NCBI GenBank assembly: GCA_010279815.1 | Contig: QEOQ01000121.1 | Span: forward strand, 218,478-282,477 | Direction: 5' to 3' | DNA length: 64,000 bases | From: Brachionus plicatilis | Taxonomy: Eukaryota > Rotifera > Eurotatoria > Ploima > Brachionidae | In this document: positions 38,331 to 48,647 of the stretch, one piece after another | How positions within the stretch are numbered: the stretch's first letter is position 1 | Layout: the number at the start of each line of letters is the position of its first letter | Translations under genes and position numbers: made by a program | The notes under the pieces: generated by a model | What the model was told of the DNA's origin: nothing | Database searches by the model: none | The model's input: the letters and a program-made list of their open reading frames with translations, nothing else

Positions 38331-41321
38331 TTATTCGTCAAATGCTTGGTATAGTCTTAATCTTTGTACATGAATTGCAATTGTTTTGCCATCTCTTTCT
38401 ATTCGATACGTCACCGGCCCTAGTTTCTTAACTATTCGATAAGGCCCTTGCCATTTTGGTAACAGTTTTTGTGTGTATCCTTTCTTTGGCACAGGCCAAT
38501 AAACCATGACTTGAGCCCCAATAGCAAAACAAACTGCTTTATGTGTCTTATCATAGCTTTCTTTGTAATAATTCATTTGCTTTTCGTATTTCAGTTCTAT
38601 CATCTCGTAACTGTTTTTCAGACGATTTAATAATTTGACCTTGTACTCCAACTTATCATCTGATTCATCCGGATCTGTATCTCTTGGTACTCCAAACACT
38701 AAATCTCCTGGTAATACTGCATCCCGTCCGTATAAAAGGAAGAATGGACTTTCTTGAATGGTGTGGTTTATGGTTACTCGATATGCAAGCAAACAATCAT
38801 CAATTAGCTCATCCCAATCACTTTGATCTTTTTTTATTACCGTTGCTAAAGCATTGGATAAGAACCTAATAAAACGCTCTGTCTTACCATTCGTTTGCGG
38901 ATGCTTGGAACTGGCCTCAAGTTTATGGATTTGAAACTTCTCACAAAGTTGTTTAAAAAGTTTAGACGTAAACTGAGTACCTTGATCTGTTAAGACTTTA
39001 GATGGACATCCATGTCTGGTTATGATTTCCTTATAAAATTTGACGGCAACCTCTTCCGCTTCAAGAGTTTTCAGAGGACACGCTTCCACCCAATTAGTAA
39101 AATAATCAATGAACACTAGCATGTATTTGTTCCCCCTCTTTGTTGTTTTTAAGGGACCAAGAATATCTATCCCCACAATTTCAAAAGGATATGATGTTTT
39201 GATTGGGTTTAACAATCCGTGCTGTCTAGGTTGGAAAGGTTTCACTTTGTTACAAGTTATACATGCTTGTACCCACCTCCGGATATCCTTATACATTCCT
39301 GCCCAGTAAAATTTTTTTCTTAAATTTTGGAACATCTTATCCCTACCCACATGAGATAAATAACTTGAATGATAATAGTCAAGAAGAGTAGTCACAAGTT
39401 GTTGTGGTATAACTACTACCGGTTTCTCTTGAAGCCCCTTATAGCAGAGTATTCTACCCTCTATGCAGAAATTGTTGCTATATTCAGTGCTAGTATTCAT
39501 TTTCAAGGTGTTGTAAATGGTAAATAAAAATGGGTCTTTCTTTTGTTCATTCGCTAGGTCTATACTTGCTAACGGATCAGCCGATGAGTCTGTAATCGAC
39601 CGATTAAGTGCTAATAGATAAGGCTCTAGTGGAAATAACTCATCTGCTTTGGCATCTTCAGTCACACTTGCTAACCTGGACAACCCGTCTGCGTTCGCAT
39701 TAGCAATTCCCTTTTTATACCGCACGTCAAAGTCAAACTCCGAGAGTCTGAGTGCCAATCTTACTAATCTGGCTGGTGTCTTAGCTTCCATTAACCATTT
39801 TAATGATTCGTGATCCGTCTCTATAATAAATCTATTTCCAATTACGAACGATCGAAATTGTTCGCATGCCCAGAGTATAGCAAGAGCTTCTTTTTCTCTT
39901 ACTGTCCACTTTCGTTCCGCTGGTTGTAATGGCCTACTAGAATACTGGATAACGCATTCGACACCCTCAATTATCTGACATAATACGGCTCCTAAGCCTT
40001 TGTCGCATGCATCACATTGCACTATGAATGGGTAGTCAAAATTTGGATGCTTCAATACTGGTGCTGAGGTGAATAACCTTTTAAGTTCGTCAAATATGGC
40101 CTGGTGATGCAATGTCCACTCGAAGAGAGAGTTTTCATGTGTCAATTGATAGAGATCTGACGATATCCTTGCAAAATTCTTAACTAATTTGCGATAATAT
40201 CCACAAAGACCCAAGAAACTTCTTAATTCGGATTTATTACTAGGTGGCGCTATGTTGTTAATGGCTTTAATTTTGTTTGGATCAGGACTGAGACCTTCCG
40301 CAGATACTTGATGTCCTAAATAGATCAGTTCTTTGCAGAAGAACGAGCATTTTGAGCCTTTCATTCTCAAATTCGCAGCTCGTATTCGATCAAAAACAAG
40401 CTTTAAATGACTGATGTGCTCCTCGAACGTCTGAGAGAAAATGATTATGTCATCCAGATAAACAAGACAACATATCCATTTAAGACCAGCAAGGGCAACA
40501 TCCATATATCGCTGAAAAGTTGCTGGGGCATTGCACAAACCGAATGGCATAGCTAGAAATTCGTAGAGGCCATAATGACTTATAAAAGCAGTCTTTTCCC
40601 TGTCTTCTTGAGCCATGGGTATTTGCCAGTATCCTGAAGTAAGATCTAACGAGGAGAAAAATTTAGCTTTTCCCAGTGAATTGAGGCTGTCGTCAATACG
40701 AGGAATGGGATATACATCCCGTTTTGTGACTTTGTTTATCTTTCTGTAATCAATGCAGAATCTAATGCTGCCATCCTTCTTGCCTACGAGTATAATCGGT
40801 GAAGACCATGGACTTCTAGATGGCTGAATTACCTTTTTATCAAGCATATCTCTAATTTGTTCCTCAATCACTTGTTTTTCTTTTACACCAGCACGGTAGG
40901 GTGCCGAATTGATTGGGAAGCTGTTATTGGTATCGATCGAGTGGGTAACATTGTAAGCACCTCCTGGATTACCTAAGTTTTTGTTGAATAACTCTTTATA
41001 GTCGATTAAGACTTCTTTACAAAGTTTGAGTCTGTCTCCTTCCAGACATGTGTTCGATAGATTGACCCCTTCTGGTAAATTTTCTTCATCTGTTTTCTCG
41101 CGGGAAGTGCTTTTTGTAGCATCTCTATCTTCAGATTGTTTGTCTTTAGATTCACCCTCTAATTCGTCGGAGAAGTCCATATCTATTACGTGGAAGTCAT
41201 CTTCGTCTACCGTTTGAAGGTTGCCCACTATTGTCCCTTTTGGTAAACACAAAGCTGCTCGAGAAAAGTTAGTAACATCCAATCTGATTTGGTCTTCATA
41301 AGCTAGCAATCCTTTGCCGAC
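38331..41321 (-). CDS. pol: Gypsy pol: RT, RNase H, integrase
   Basis: The frame is the same as gag-protease, separated by a single TGA. Counting from 41309, it has an acidic linker (1-100), reverse transcriptase with [10 protein letters not shown] near 221-230 and catalytic YLDD 284-287, RNase H with a DAC start near 431, an integrase zinc site of H..H..C..C type, and the DDE core ([20 protein letters not shown]). It ends in a GPY/F module (KWQGPYRI) typical of Ty3/gypsy integrases. The linker upstream of RT continues in frame across the TGA, so the stop interrupts a once continuous polyprotein. It copies and inserts the element. Confidence 0.95.
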   Translation of the reverse strand, partial: VGKGLLAYEDQIRLDVTNFSRAALCLPKGTIVGNLQTVDEDDFHVIDMDFSDELEGESKDKQSEDRDATKSTSREKTDEENLPEGVNLSNTCLEGDRLKLCKEVLIDYKELFNKNLGNPGGAYNVTHSIDTNNSFPINSAPYRAGVKEKQVIEEQIRDMLDKKVIQPSRSPWSSPIILVGKKDGSIRFCIDYRKINKVTKRDVYPIPRIDDSLNSLGKAKFFSSLDLTSGYWQIPMAQEDREKTAFISHYGLYEFLAMPFGLCNAPATFQRYMDVALAGLKWICCLVYLDDIIIFSQTFEEHISHLKLVFDRIRAANLRMKGSKCSFFCKELIYLGHQVSAEGLSPDPNKIKAINNIAPPSNKSELRSFLGLCGYYRKLVKNFARISSDLYQLTHENSLFEWTLHHQAIFDELKRLFTSAPVLKHPNFDYPFIVQCDACDKGLGAVLCQIIEGVECVIQYSSRPLQPAERKWTVREKEALAILWACEQFRSFVIGNRFIIETDHESLKWLMEAKTPARLVRLALRLSEFDFDVRYKKGIANANADGLSRLASVTEDAKADELFPLEPYLLALNRSITDSSADPLASIDLANEQKKDPFLFTIYNTLKMNTSTEYSNNFCIEGRILCYKGLQEKPVVVIPQQLVTTLLDYYHSSYLSHVGRDKMFQNLRKKFYWAGMYKDIRRWVQACITCNKVKPFQPRQHGLLNPIKTSYPFEIVGIDILGPLKTTKRGNKYMLVFIDYFTNWVEACPLKTLEAEEVAVKFYKEIITRHGCPSKVLTDQGTQFTSKLFKQLCEKFQIHKLEASSKHPQTNGKTERFIRFLSNALATVIKKDQSDWDELIDDCLLAYRVTINHTIQESPFFLLYGRDAVLPGDLVFGVPRDTDPDESDDKLEYKVKLLNRLKNSYEMIELKYEKQMNYYKESYDKTHKAVCFAIGAQVMVYWPVPKKGYTQKLLPKWQGPYRIVKKLGPVTYRIERDGKTIAIHVQRLRLYQAFDE

Positions 41322-43427
41322 TCACAACTGGAATCTAGCTGCGAGGTATGGATTTTGTGACACGAAAGCTTTGTTATTGTACTGTTTGGTGGCTTTGGTT
41401 AGAGCCAATGTGTTACAACCTGCCGGTAGAAATAGATCTTCATATAGGTAAAGCTGTAAAGCTTCGGTATTCTGATGATGCGGATCATATAGATCGTAGT
41501 CGGGGTCTAAACTTATGGTTTTCTTTGTAGGCCTTATTAAAACGTCGAATTTGAGTACAAAGTCCATACCAAGAACTGAGTCATACGGAAGTTTATCAAC
41601 TACAAGCAAGTTAGTAAGATACGTATCGTGATGAATTTCTATCGGGAGTTGCACGTAGTGATTAGTTGTGACTGTGGTTTCATCACCAAGCTGGACAACA
41701 CATGGAATATCAAGAAGCACTAACTTAACAGGATGCAAAGACGACTGCAGACTCTCAACAATTGATGTCTTGATGAAGTTATTACTGGCGCCTGTATCCA
41801 ACACATTAGAAATAGACTTTTCCCAAATGGATGCTGGTATTTCCATGAGGTTGTTCTTATGCAAACTTAACGAGACGGTCTTCCGAAAATTAAGTTGAGC
41901 TGAGGTTTGTTCTAAAGATGTTTCTTGGGGTATATAGTAAAATGGAGGATGGAGCAGACAAGGGTCATAAAAAGTTGCCGCGCAAATTTCGTAAAATTTT
42001 ATTTGTTTATTTTGGTTATTATTATTATTTAAAGAATGATTAGCTGATGACTGTGGTGCATAGTTAGGAGGCTTATCACTGTTTCTGGTCGGACAGAAGG
42101 CTCTTAAGTGACCAGGTTGATTGCAAAGGTAACAGCGTTTTATCCTGGGTAAGTGTTTAAAGTTCGGACCCACATAGGACTTACCTTGCGTATTGTGGTT
42201 GTTTTGATTGCTGGTTTGATGGTTATTGTAGTGACTATTGTTGCTGTCATCACTGTATTTATAGTTACCATTTCGATAGTTGTAGTTATCATTTCGGTAC
42301 TTATAGTTTTCGTTACGGTATTTGTAGTTTGGCGGCCTGTTATCACGTCGGTTATCATGTTGCATAACCTGTACTGGATTTGTAATGCCAGGATTATTTC
42401 TTGCCATGTGCAATAATTGCTGGTTTTGTCGTTCTGTCACACTCGGAGTTGATTCCAACTGTTGTTTCAAATTCTTGAATTCTCCCTTCAAGTGCTCATA
42501 CTGTTGTTTGACTTGGTGCGCTTGGCTGTCCAATTTTGCCAGAATACTCGTATAGTTTGAGCTCTTTGTTGTTTTTAATTTGTCGGAATCTACGACCCCT
42601 TTCTCGCTAGTAGTTTCTGTTGTTTCAAGGACTAGTAATTGTTCCTTCTTGGCCTTGCCCTTATCCACTTCGCAAATTTCAGCGAACCTAATAGCTTCCC
42701 GTATATCTTTTGGTCTTCGCACTCGTACCATAGCGCAGATTTCGGTGTTTAGTCCTCTCAGGAAATAATCCAGAGTCAATTGTTCGATGATAGCAGGGTC
42801 TTGTATTTGAGGATACGCTTTTCCAAACATTTGAGTCACACGTAAACCATAAAAAGTGAGTGATTCGTTTGATTCGCGCTTCACCTTTCCTAAGTCGAGC
42901 ACGTAGTGTTCCGGATTACTCTTGCAGAACAATTTCTGCATCTCCTTAACAAGGCTTGTATACGAGCCTCTAACTGGCTCTTTAAAACCTTCCAGACATT
43001 CTCTGGCTCGACCACCTATGTATGCCTTGAACAATTTTAATCGGTACTCTTCGTCGTCAAGTGTGTGCGTTTTGGTATCGAATTCATCCAACCACTGATC
43101 AAAATCATCATCTTCCAAACCTTTGAAAATCCTCATTTCTATTGTGGCCAGTTGAAATATTGGCTTGGTAGGAACTAATGATGGTGCGGCACCCAATTGC
43201 TGAAATTGATCTGTTATGTTTTTAGTTACTGCATCTGTTGCCTTTTCTTCTTCTTTCTTCGGGATCTTTGGTGGTCTACCCGGTCCTCTCTTACCAGTGC
43301 TGGGGCGCTCACCACTTTTTTTAGTTAATGATACGATGGCTGCGTTCTGATTGGTGCCATTCTCCCGCCGCTTTTGATTCGCAGCGCCACTTTGTTGACG
43401 TGCGGTCAACGACTTGTTGGTGCTCAT
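41322..43427 (-). CDS. gag: Gypsy gag plus protease, 701 aa
   Basis: The N-terminus is basic and Lys/Pro-rich. A retrotransposon gag capsid-like domain follows (about 95-260), then a Gln/Asn-rich stretch with N-Y-K/N-Y-R repeats. A CCHC zinc knuckle lies near 431-444 (CYLCNQPGHLRAFC). An aspartic protease with LDTGAS near 543-548 and a GMDF segment close to the C-terminus completes it. The start ATG (43425-43427) is inside the 5' LTR and the first codons read through the LTR end and the primer-site candidate. The ORF ends in TGA at 41322-41324 with no frame change into pol. Confidence 0.93.
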   Translation of the reverse strand: MSTNKSLTARQQSGAANQKRRENGTNQNAAIVSLTKKSGERPSTGKRGPGRPPKIPKKEEEKATDAVTKNITDQFQQLGAAPSLVPTKPIFQLATIEMRIFKGLEDDDFDQWLDEFDTKTHTLDDEEYRLKLFKAYIGGRARECLEGFKEPVRGSYTSLVKEMQKLFCKSNPEHYVLDLGKVKRESNESLTFYGLRVTQMFGKAYPQIQDPAIIEQLTLDYFLRGLNTEICAMVRVRRPKDIREAIRFAEICEVDKGKAKKEQLLVLETTETTSEKGVVDSDKLKTTKSSNYTSILAKLDSQAHQVKQQYEHLKGEFKNLKQQLESTPSVTERQNQQLLHMARNNPGITNPVQVMQHDNRRDNRPPNYKYRNENYKYRNDNYNYRNGNYKYSDDSNNSHYNNHQTSNQNNHNTQGKSYVGPNFKHLPRIKRCYLCNQPGHLRAFCPTRNSDKPPNYAPQSSANHSLNNNNNQNKQIKFYEICAATFYDPCLLHPPFYYIPQETSLEQTSAQLNFRKTVSLSLHKNNLMEIPASIWEKSISNVLDTGASNNFIKTSIVESLQSSLHPVKLVLLDIPCVVQLGDETTVTTNHYVQLPIEIHHDTYLTNLLVVDKLPYDSVLGMDFVLKFDVLIRPTKKTISLDPDYDLYDPHHQNTEALQLYLYEDLFLPAGCNTLALTKATKQYNNKAFVSQNPYLAARFQL
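43376..43389 (-). other. Candidate tRNA primer-binding site
   Basis: Minus-strand TGGCGCTGCGAATC, three bases after the LTR end. It begins with the TGG expected opposite a tRNA CCA tail and resembles the complement of animal tRNA-Ser 3' ends (remembered, not searched). It lies inside the gag reading frame. Confidence 0.6.
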
Positions 43428-43731
43428 AATAAAAGAGTTAAAAGTGCTTTTTGAAGAATTTATTAATATGTCTTATGAAATTTAAGTTTAAGAATACACA
43501 TCCACATTTATCCAAAAGTCTTCTTCCATTTATACGAAGAGTATTTCTTATCAGTTATAAATTAGGCTTAGCAACATTTTATATTTTATTCTATTTTATT
43601 TTATTAATGAAGTAACAACTACTAGCAACAATTAAGTTACTAACACTTAAACTAAGGACTTTTAATTATTATTTTCTTCAGAGAGACTGTGTAGCATTCC
43701 AGCTTTTCACTAATGTGATAAGCCGCTAACA
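43393..43731 (-). repeat. 5' LTR of the gypsy element
   Basis: 339 bp with TG...CA ends on the minus strand. Should hold the element's promoter and polyadenylation signal. Its last 35 bases are translated as the start of gag. Confidence 0.9.
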
Positions 43732-43735
43732 CAAC

Positions 43736-44862
43736 TTAGACATAAGACTTTTTTTTTAGTTTGTAGAATTTTTTTGAAAGAAATTAATCAATTAAGATTG
43801 TAAATAAATTAACTTACTTTAAAAAATCATTTTTTTTAAACATTTATTTCTTTTCATTGGACTAAGATGCTTTTTTTGTAAAATTATGCTATATTTGAAT
43901 TTTTCAAAAATGATCATTAAAATTCAAGATAAAATTTTGTAAAAAAATAAATACTTTTCTATTAATCTGTATTATTCTTTATCAAAACTTTCGGTTTCGA
44001 TCTCCTTACTTTTAACTGTATTCAAATATAAGATTAAGACAATGCAGTAAAAGAAACTTTTTTTACTCCATTTGCTTTATTGAATCTATGTAAGTATTTT
44101 AAGTTTAGATTCCAATATTTTTTTCCTTTATTAGCTACTGGTTTGTTAGATGAGAAGTTTCTATATTTTCTCTAAATTCACTGTAAGATACTTTTTTTGT
44201 TTTTTACAGATATCCCAATCAAAAATTTTTAAAGATTTTATATAGTTTCGTAAATTATTCTTCATAAATCGCTTTTAAAATTTTGAAGAAAAAATAGAGA
44301 TATCCAAGAGATAAAAAAAATCCTGTGAATAAAAAATGTGAATAAAAAATCTTTTCCTTTTCTCTTTATTTTTTGTAAAATGCTTAATCTGTTTACCTAT
44401 TCAAAAAAATTCTTAGAGATTTTTTGAAGTTTCTTTACAGATTCTTTAAAAAATCATTTATTATTAAATAAATTTTGGACTGTTGTTATGTCAATTCATC
44501 TAGATTTATTTTTGGAGTGGCAAAGTTAAACAAAGAATCCAAATAATTTGTCTTAAAAACTTTTTTTCCAGAATATTTCATTGATAAATAATTAGAAATA
44601 ATTAGAATATAAATGAAAATAATTAGAATATAAATGATAATTAGAATATAAATGAATAAATTTAATTTAGACTGTATTTTTTTTTTTTTTATGAACTTAA
44701 TCAAATTTTATAAATAAAAGAGCTGGTGGTCCATGACTGACCTACCCAGTCTGAATGAATGAATTTTCCGATAAAGATTAATTTTGCTGGTAAAAAGAAA
44801 AATAGGTCATTCCTGAATACCTCTTGAGAAAATTTTAAAAAATTTCCGTGAAAAAAAAAGGA
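43736..44862. other. Intergenic, nothing recognised
   Basis: AT-rich with a short ATAATTAGAATATAAATGA tandem-like stretch at 44590-44660. Frames at 44486-44704 and 44701-44955 have random composition. Confidence 0.5.
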
Positions 44863-46372
44863 CACGTTTATTTTCACGTAAATTATCTGAAAATAAATAA
44901 AAAGAAATTCACGTAAGATACGTGTTAGTGTTGTAAAAAAAGTATTTATTTTCACGCAAAAAAAGAATAAAAAAATAAAAATTCAAAAAAGAGATTAACA
45001 ATTAATTGATGAAAAAATATTAGAAAAAGATAATTCAATTAGAACAGTTGTTACATTTCCAAATTTTTTTAATGGAACATAAGTTCTTTTAACACATTTC
45101 AAATGATAATGTAAATTACATTCACCGCAAGAAATTGACTTTGAATTACAAGATAAGTTACAAGTTTTACAAAAATTAAGGTTTTTTAAAAATAAGTCTA
45201 GAGTACTCTCTAACATTGTGAAACCATCTGAAGTAAAAAAGTGAACCAATTCATTTTTTTTGATACCATTTGAATCTATATAACCAGTATCGAGTATTGA
45301 TTGCGGAATTGAATTTGGATCGACTTTCACATGCTCTTCATCAACCAGTTTTTTATTTTGAAGTATATGTTGAATGATTTCATCCGACTTGTTTAATAAA
45401 ATTGAACCCATAAACTCAGAAAGTTGAACATTATTTGAAGTACTTGCTTTTGTTGACTTTGACTTTTGAGTTGTAATTGCTTGAAAGTTCGCTTTTCTTT
45501 TTCGTTCTTTTAAAGTTGGGGCGCCGCGTTTTGGGACATCTTTGGCGAAATTTTTATCCGATAAATCAATTGTTGGTTTCAATATTAAAAGTGGTGCTGA
45601 TTCGGTAACAGGAGATGTTTCGCAAATATAACTCGGAACCGACGAATCCATTTGGTCATCAACACGATCCGCTGCATCATTATTAAATATTGAAACGTCA
45701 TCAGATTTATGTTCATTATTATCTAATGAATTCGAAATAGGTTTGATAACGAAATCCACATCTTTTTCCCACATCTCTTTTATGATCAGTAATTGTTCCA
45801 TTCTGTCATAAAACTTTGGTCGATTATTGATAGTCGATTGAGCCAGCTCTTGAATTATTCGTTTAGCTTCATTAAAAAGAACGGCATCATCGACTTTGTT
45901 TTCATTTGTTTTGTGACGTAAACTGCTTGATTTTGAAATTAAGCTATTAATGCTAATATGTGAAACAGGCTGAGTTGTATCGATTGGTGTTTGAAACTCG
46001 TTTACAGGGTTAACATAAAGACGATTTGCCCATCGTTGATTTATCATTTTTTCGACAATAATTTGAACTTTTGAAGTCTTTCTAATGAATATTTCTAAAG
46101 TTTAAGAGTCAAAAAGTATATCAAGGCTTCTAATTAAAGCTTATTTAATTAAATTATACTTTGGGTTTCATGATATTTTTGTTTAATGAACTTCAATTCT
46201 TTGATGGAAAAGTGTTATAATTTTTAAGCATTATTTTTTCATTAACTGACATTTGCGTGAAAATAAATAAAAATAACTACAGGTAAACGAAAAAATTTAT
46301 TTATTTACAGGTAAATTACGTGAATTAAAACTGTTTATTTTCAGATATATTACCTGAAAATAAGTTCGTTAA
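44863..46372 (-). mobile_element. Inverted-repeat element carrying one ORF
   Basis: Arms of about 100-115 bp flank the 350-codon ORF: 44863-44960 and 46252-46368. Inner ends are an exact 18-bp pair, TATTTATTTTCACGCAAA and its complement. Outer parts match well: TTATTTTCACGTAAATTATCTGAAAATAA faces a near copy, with the TTCACGTAA motif repeated in both. The arms contain several TTTTCACG or TTTTCAGG boxes in both orientations, like transposase-binding sites. Outer limits and a target duplication are not certain. Confidence 0.65.
44995..46047 (-). CDS. 350-aa protein with half PHD-type zinc finger, in an inverted-repeat element
   Basis: A single intronless ORF fills the space between the inverted arms. 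The N-terminal half is unremarkable and Ser/Asn-rich. Near 175-190 is a basic KRGAPTLKERKRK patch, likely nuclear or DNA-binding. Near 290-320 a Cys-x2-Cys-x10-Cys-x2-Cys-x4-His-x2-Cys pattern matches the first six ligands of a PHD finger (CKTC, CGEC, HLKC). The last Cys pair is missing because the ORF stops about 30 residues later with one final Cys. I do not recognise a DDE transposase core. It could be the C-terminal piece of a Mutator-like transposase, an accessory protein of a transposon, or a captured host gene. The start is the first ATG. Confidence 0.6.
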   Translation of the reverse strand: MINQRWANRLYVNPVNEFQTPIDTTQPVSHISINSLISKSSSLRHKTNENKVDDAVLFNEAKRIIQELAQSTINNRPKFYDRMEQLLIIKEMWEKDVDFVIKPISNSLDNNEHKSDDVSIFNNDAADRVDDQMDSSVPSYICETSPVTESAPLLILKPTIDLSDKNFAKDVPKRGAPTLKERKRKANFQAITTQKSKSTKASTSNNVQLSEFMGSILLNKSDEIIQHILQNKKLVDEEHVKVDPNSIPQSILDTGYIDSNGIKKNELVHFFTSDGFTMLESTLDLFLKNLNFCKTCNLSCNSKSISCGECNLHYHLKCVKRTYVPLKKFGNVTTVLIELSFSNIFSSINC

Positions 46373-46710
46373 AAAAAAAACGGCTAAAAATGGCAAAAAA
46401 AAAATAAAATTTTTGCCCGGACTAATGACCGTTTACCAAAAAGTTGACGCTATTTTTATAGTTTTGATTGAATAAAGCAGCATGCTAATTTGCTTGCTTT
46501 GGATTGATAGAGGTTACTTTTTTTATTGATAGGTTCCACAGTCCACTTAATTATTTTCCTATTTTTCAAGATACAGTAAGGTCTACTATTTAGAAGAAAA
46601 TAATTAAATCATCATACGTGCGTTTAAAAGGTTTAAAAGTTCAAAATTAAGATATATAATCCATGCTATTACATTCTATCTGATTAATGCTTTTAAAAAA
46701 AAATAACCTA

Positions 46711-46950
46711 CCGTATTTCCTCACTTAATTCCCTATGGGCAATTAAATGAAACACCTTTTAATTTCCCTGAGAAATTATGCGAAATTTTTGATTTTTTGC
46801 AAACATTTCACATTAATACCTTTACCATATTTCAGATAATTTCCCAATGAAATTAGAAATTAAAAAAATATTGAGTTTCATAGAATAATCCATAGGATAT
46901 TAAGACGTGTTTCCTTTAGTTTCCAGGGGACATTAAGTGAGGAAATACGG
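46711..46950. mobile_element. Mariner-type MITE, 240 bp
   Basis: Perfect 19-bp terminal inverted repeats CCGTATTTCCTCACTTAAT, with similarity continuing inward, flanked by TA on both sides (46709-46710 and 46951-46952). The TA duplication and size fit a non-autonomous Tc1/mariner element. No ORF. Confidence 0.8.
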
Positions 46951-46952
46951 TA

Positions 46953-47720
46953 ATAACTTTTAAATTTTAATTAATATAATCAAAAGCATGTGACTCTAAA
47001 ATAATTCCTATTAAATAATGCAAACTTACTCAATATAGACACATAAACTGTCCTTTTATGTTTTATTTTAATTTACAATGTATTCATCTTTTTTTTTCTT
47101 TTTTTTTGATTTTTTTTCTTTTTATCACCCAAGAGGTGTTTTTTGAAATAAATAAATAAATAATAAGGAAAATTCTTTTATTTTTTTCACAATTGCTAAA
47201 AAGTCATTTGTCAAATCCATGTACGAGACTATTTATCTTTTTTTAAGTTAGGACTTGGACTTTAATTTTATTTATTTTGTCTTAAACTAGACCTCCAAAA
47301 TAAATTGCTGGAACGGTAAAAAATTGATGTTTCCGTCATCATGACTGATCAATGCTCATTTTACTGTTCCACTTAATTATTTTGACGGCCTTGTTTAATA
47401 AAATATTTCTATATTTATCAAAATTTTTATGATAAATAAATTTGATTTAAAATTTTGTTTGAGACAAATTAATGGTTATATTTAAATTTAATATTTTACA
47501 GAATTTTTAATTTTATATTTTTTCTTTAAAAAAATTAAATTACCAAAAGTAGCAACAAAAATTAATTTAACTTTACTTTTTTTTAGAATAATTAAAAATA
47601 TTAAAAACTTATGTTTATGATTTAATTTTATTTTATAAAATAAAAAAAAAGCGTTTTTATAATTACTAGAATACTCACAAAATCCAACTCATTCAAAACT
47701 TATCTCAAACGTGATTAAAA
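46953..47720. other. Upstream region of cornichon, with a LINE-like tail
   Basis: 47117-47166 holds a CACCCAAGAGGTG stem-loop followed by AAATAAATAAATAAAT, the shape of a non-LTR element 3' end (+). The remainder should hold the cornichon promoter, but no motif can be named. Confidence 0.4.
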
Positions 47721-48372
47721 ATGGGATTTACATATTTGGCTTTTGCATATATGATAGCATTGATCCTGACAGCTATTTTAATATTCTTTGCAATTTGGCA
47801 TGTAAGAATGTCTCAAAATCTTATTCAATTTTTATTTAAATATTCTAATTTTAGGTTATTGCGTTTGATGAACTAAAAAATGATCAAAAAAATCCAATCG
47901 AACAATGTAATACTCTTAATCCGGTATGAAAAAGGAAAAGCTCTTTTTTATTTAGCTAATATTTTTATTTAAATCTAGTTAGTTTTACCAGAGTACATAA
48001 GTCATACAGTCATGGTACTTTTAATTGTGCTTGGTGGTGATTTATTAACATTTTTTTTGAATTTACCGATTTTAATCTTCAATTTCAATAAGTAAAAAAT
48101 ATTTAAAAAAAATAAAAATAAAAAAATTTCAATTTAGATATAAAAATCGTCCCGTTATGTCACGTTTTGGGATATATGATCCTACATTAGTTATGAATGG
48201 AGATGTATTGAATCGAGAAATGAAAGAAGGATGGATTAAGTTGGCATTTTACATGGTATCATTTTTTTATTATCTTTACTCGTAAGTTAAAAATTATTTT
48301 ATTATCTCTTTGTTTTATTAATCAAATTAATTTTTTTAAAGGTTTATATCAACATTAATAAGTTCAAATTAA
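47721..48372 (+). CDS. CNIH: Cornichon family cargo receptor, 5 exons, 145 aa
   Basis: Exons: 47721-47801, 47855-47923, 47979-48091, 48138-48281, 48342-48372, all in frame with introns of 46-60 bp. The protein starts MGFTYLAFAYMIAL and carries the family blocks IWHVIAFDELKND, NPIEQCNTLNPLVLPEY, RPVMS, YDPT, and KEGWIKLAFYM. Length equals animal CNIH1 (144 aa). Cornichons are multipass ER membrane proteins that load growth factors and receptors into COPII vesicles. The match is closer to CNIH1/2/3 than to CNIH4 at the CNTLNPLVLPEY block. The C-terminus is short (ISTLISSN). It is convergent with UBXN1, 275 bp between stops. Confidence 0.93.
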
Positions 48373-48647
48373 TCATTTAAATTCTATGTTCAAAAAATAA
48401 TTTTGAAAAAAATTTCATTTTAATAAATTCGTTATCAACCATAAAAGTTCTTTTAAATTTTTTACAGATCAATAATAAATAAATTGAGTAAATCTTTAAA
48501 AATGTTTAACCTGCCTATAAGGCATTGTATTCTTTTTGAGTTTTGTAATAATAAATTTTTTTATTAAATCGATATTTAAAAAATCCTTTTTTTAATAAAT
48601 ATTCCAAAAAAATTCCAATTTAAATTTTGAAAATTAAAAAACAATAT

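Larger units (their letters stand above)
37683..43731 (-). mobile_element. Ty3/gypsy LTR retrotransposon, nearly intact
   Basis: A 6.05-kb element read on the minus strand: 5' LTR at 43393-43731, gag-protease, pol, 3' LTR at 37683-38021. The LTRs are 339 bp, run TG...CA, and differ at about four positions, so insertion is recent. Flanks show the direct repeat CAAC (37679-37682 and 43732-43735), possibly ACAAC. A purine tract AAGAGGGAGTG abuts the 3' LTR (38022-38032), and a TGGCGCTGCGAATC primer-site candidate lies 3 bases inside the 5' LTR. Pol order is protease, RT, RNase H, integrase with a GPY/F module. No env-like ORF. One in-frame stop and a 37-base assembly gap are the only visible defects. 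Confidence 0.95.
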
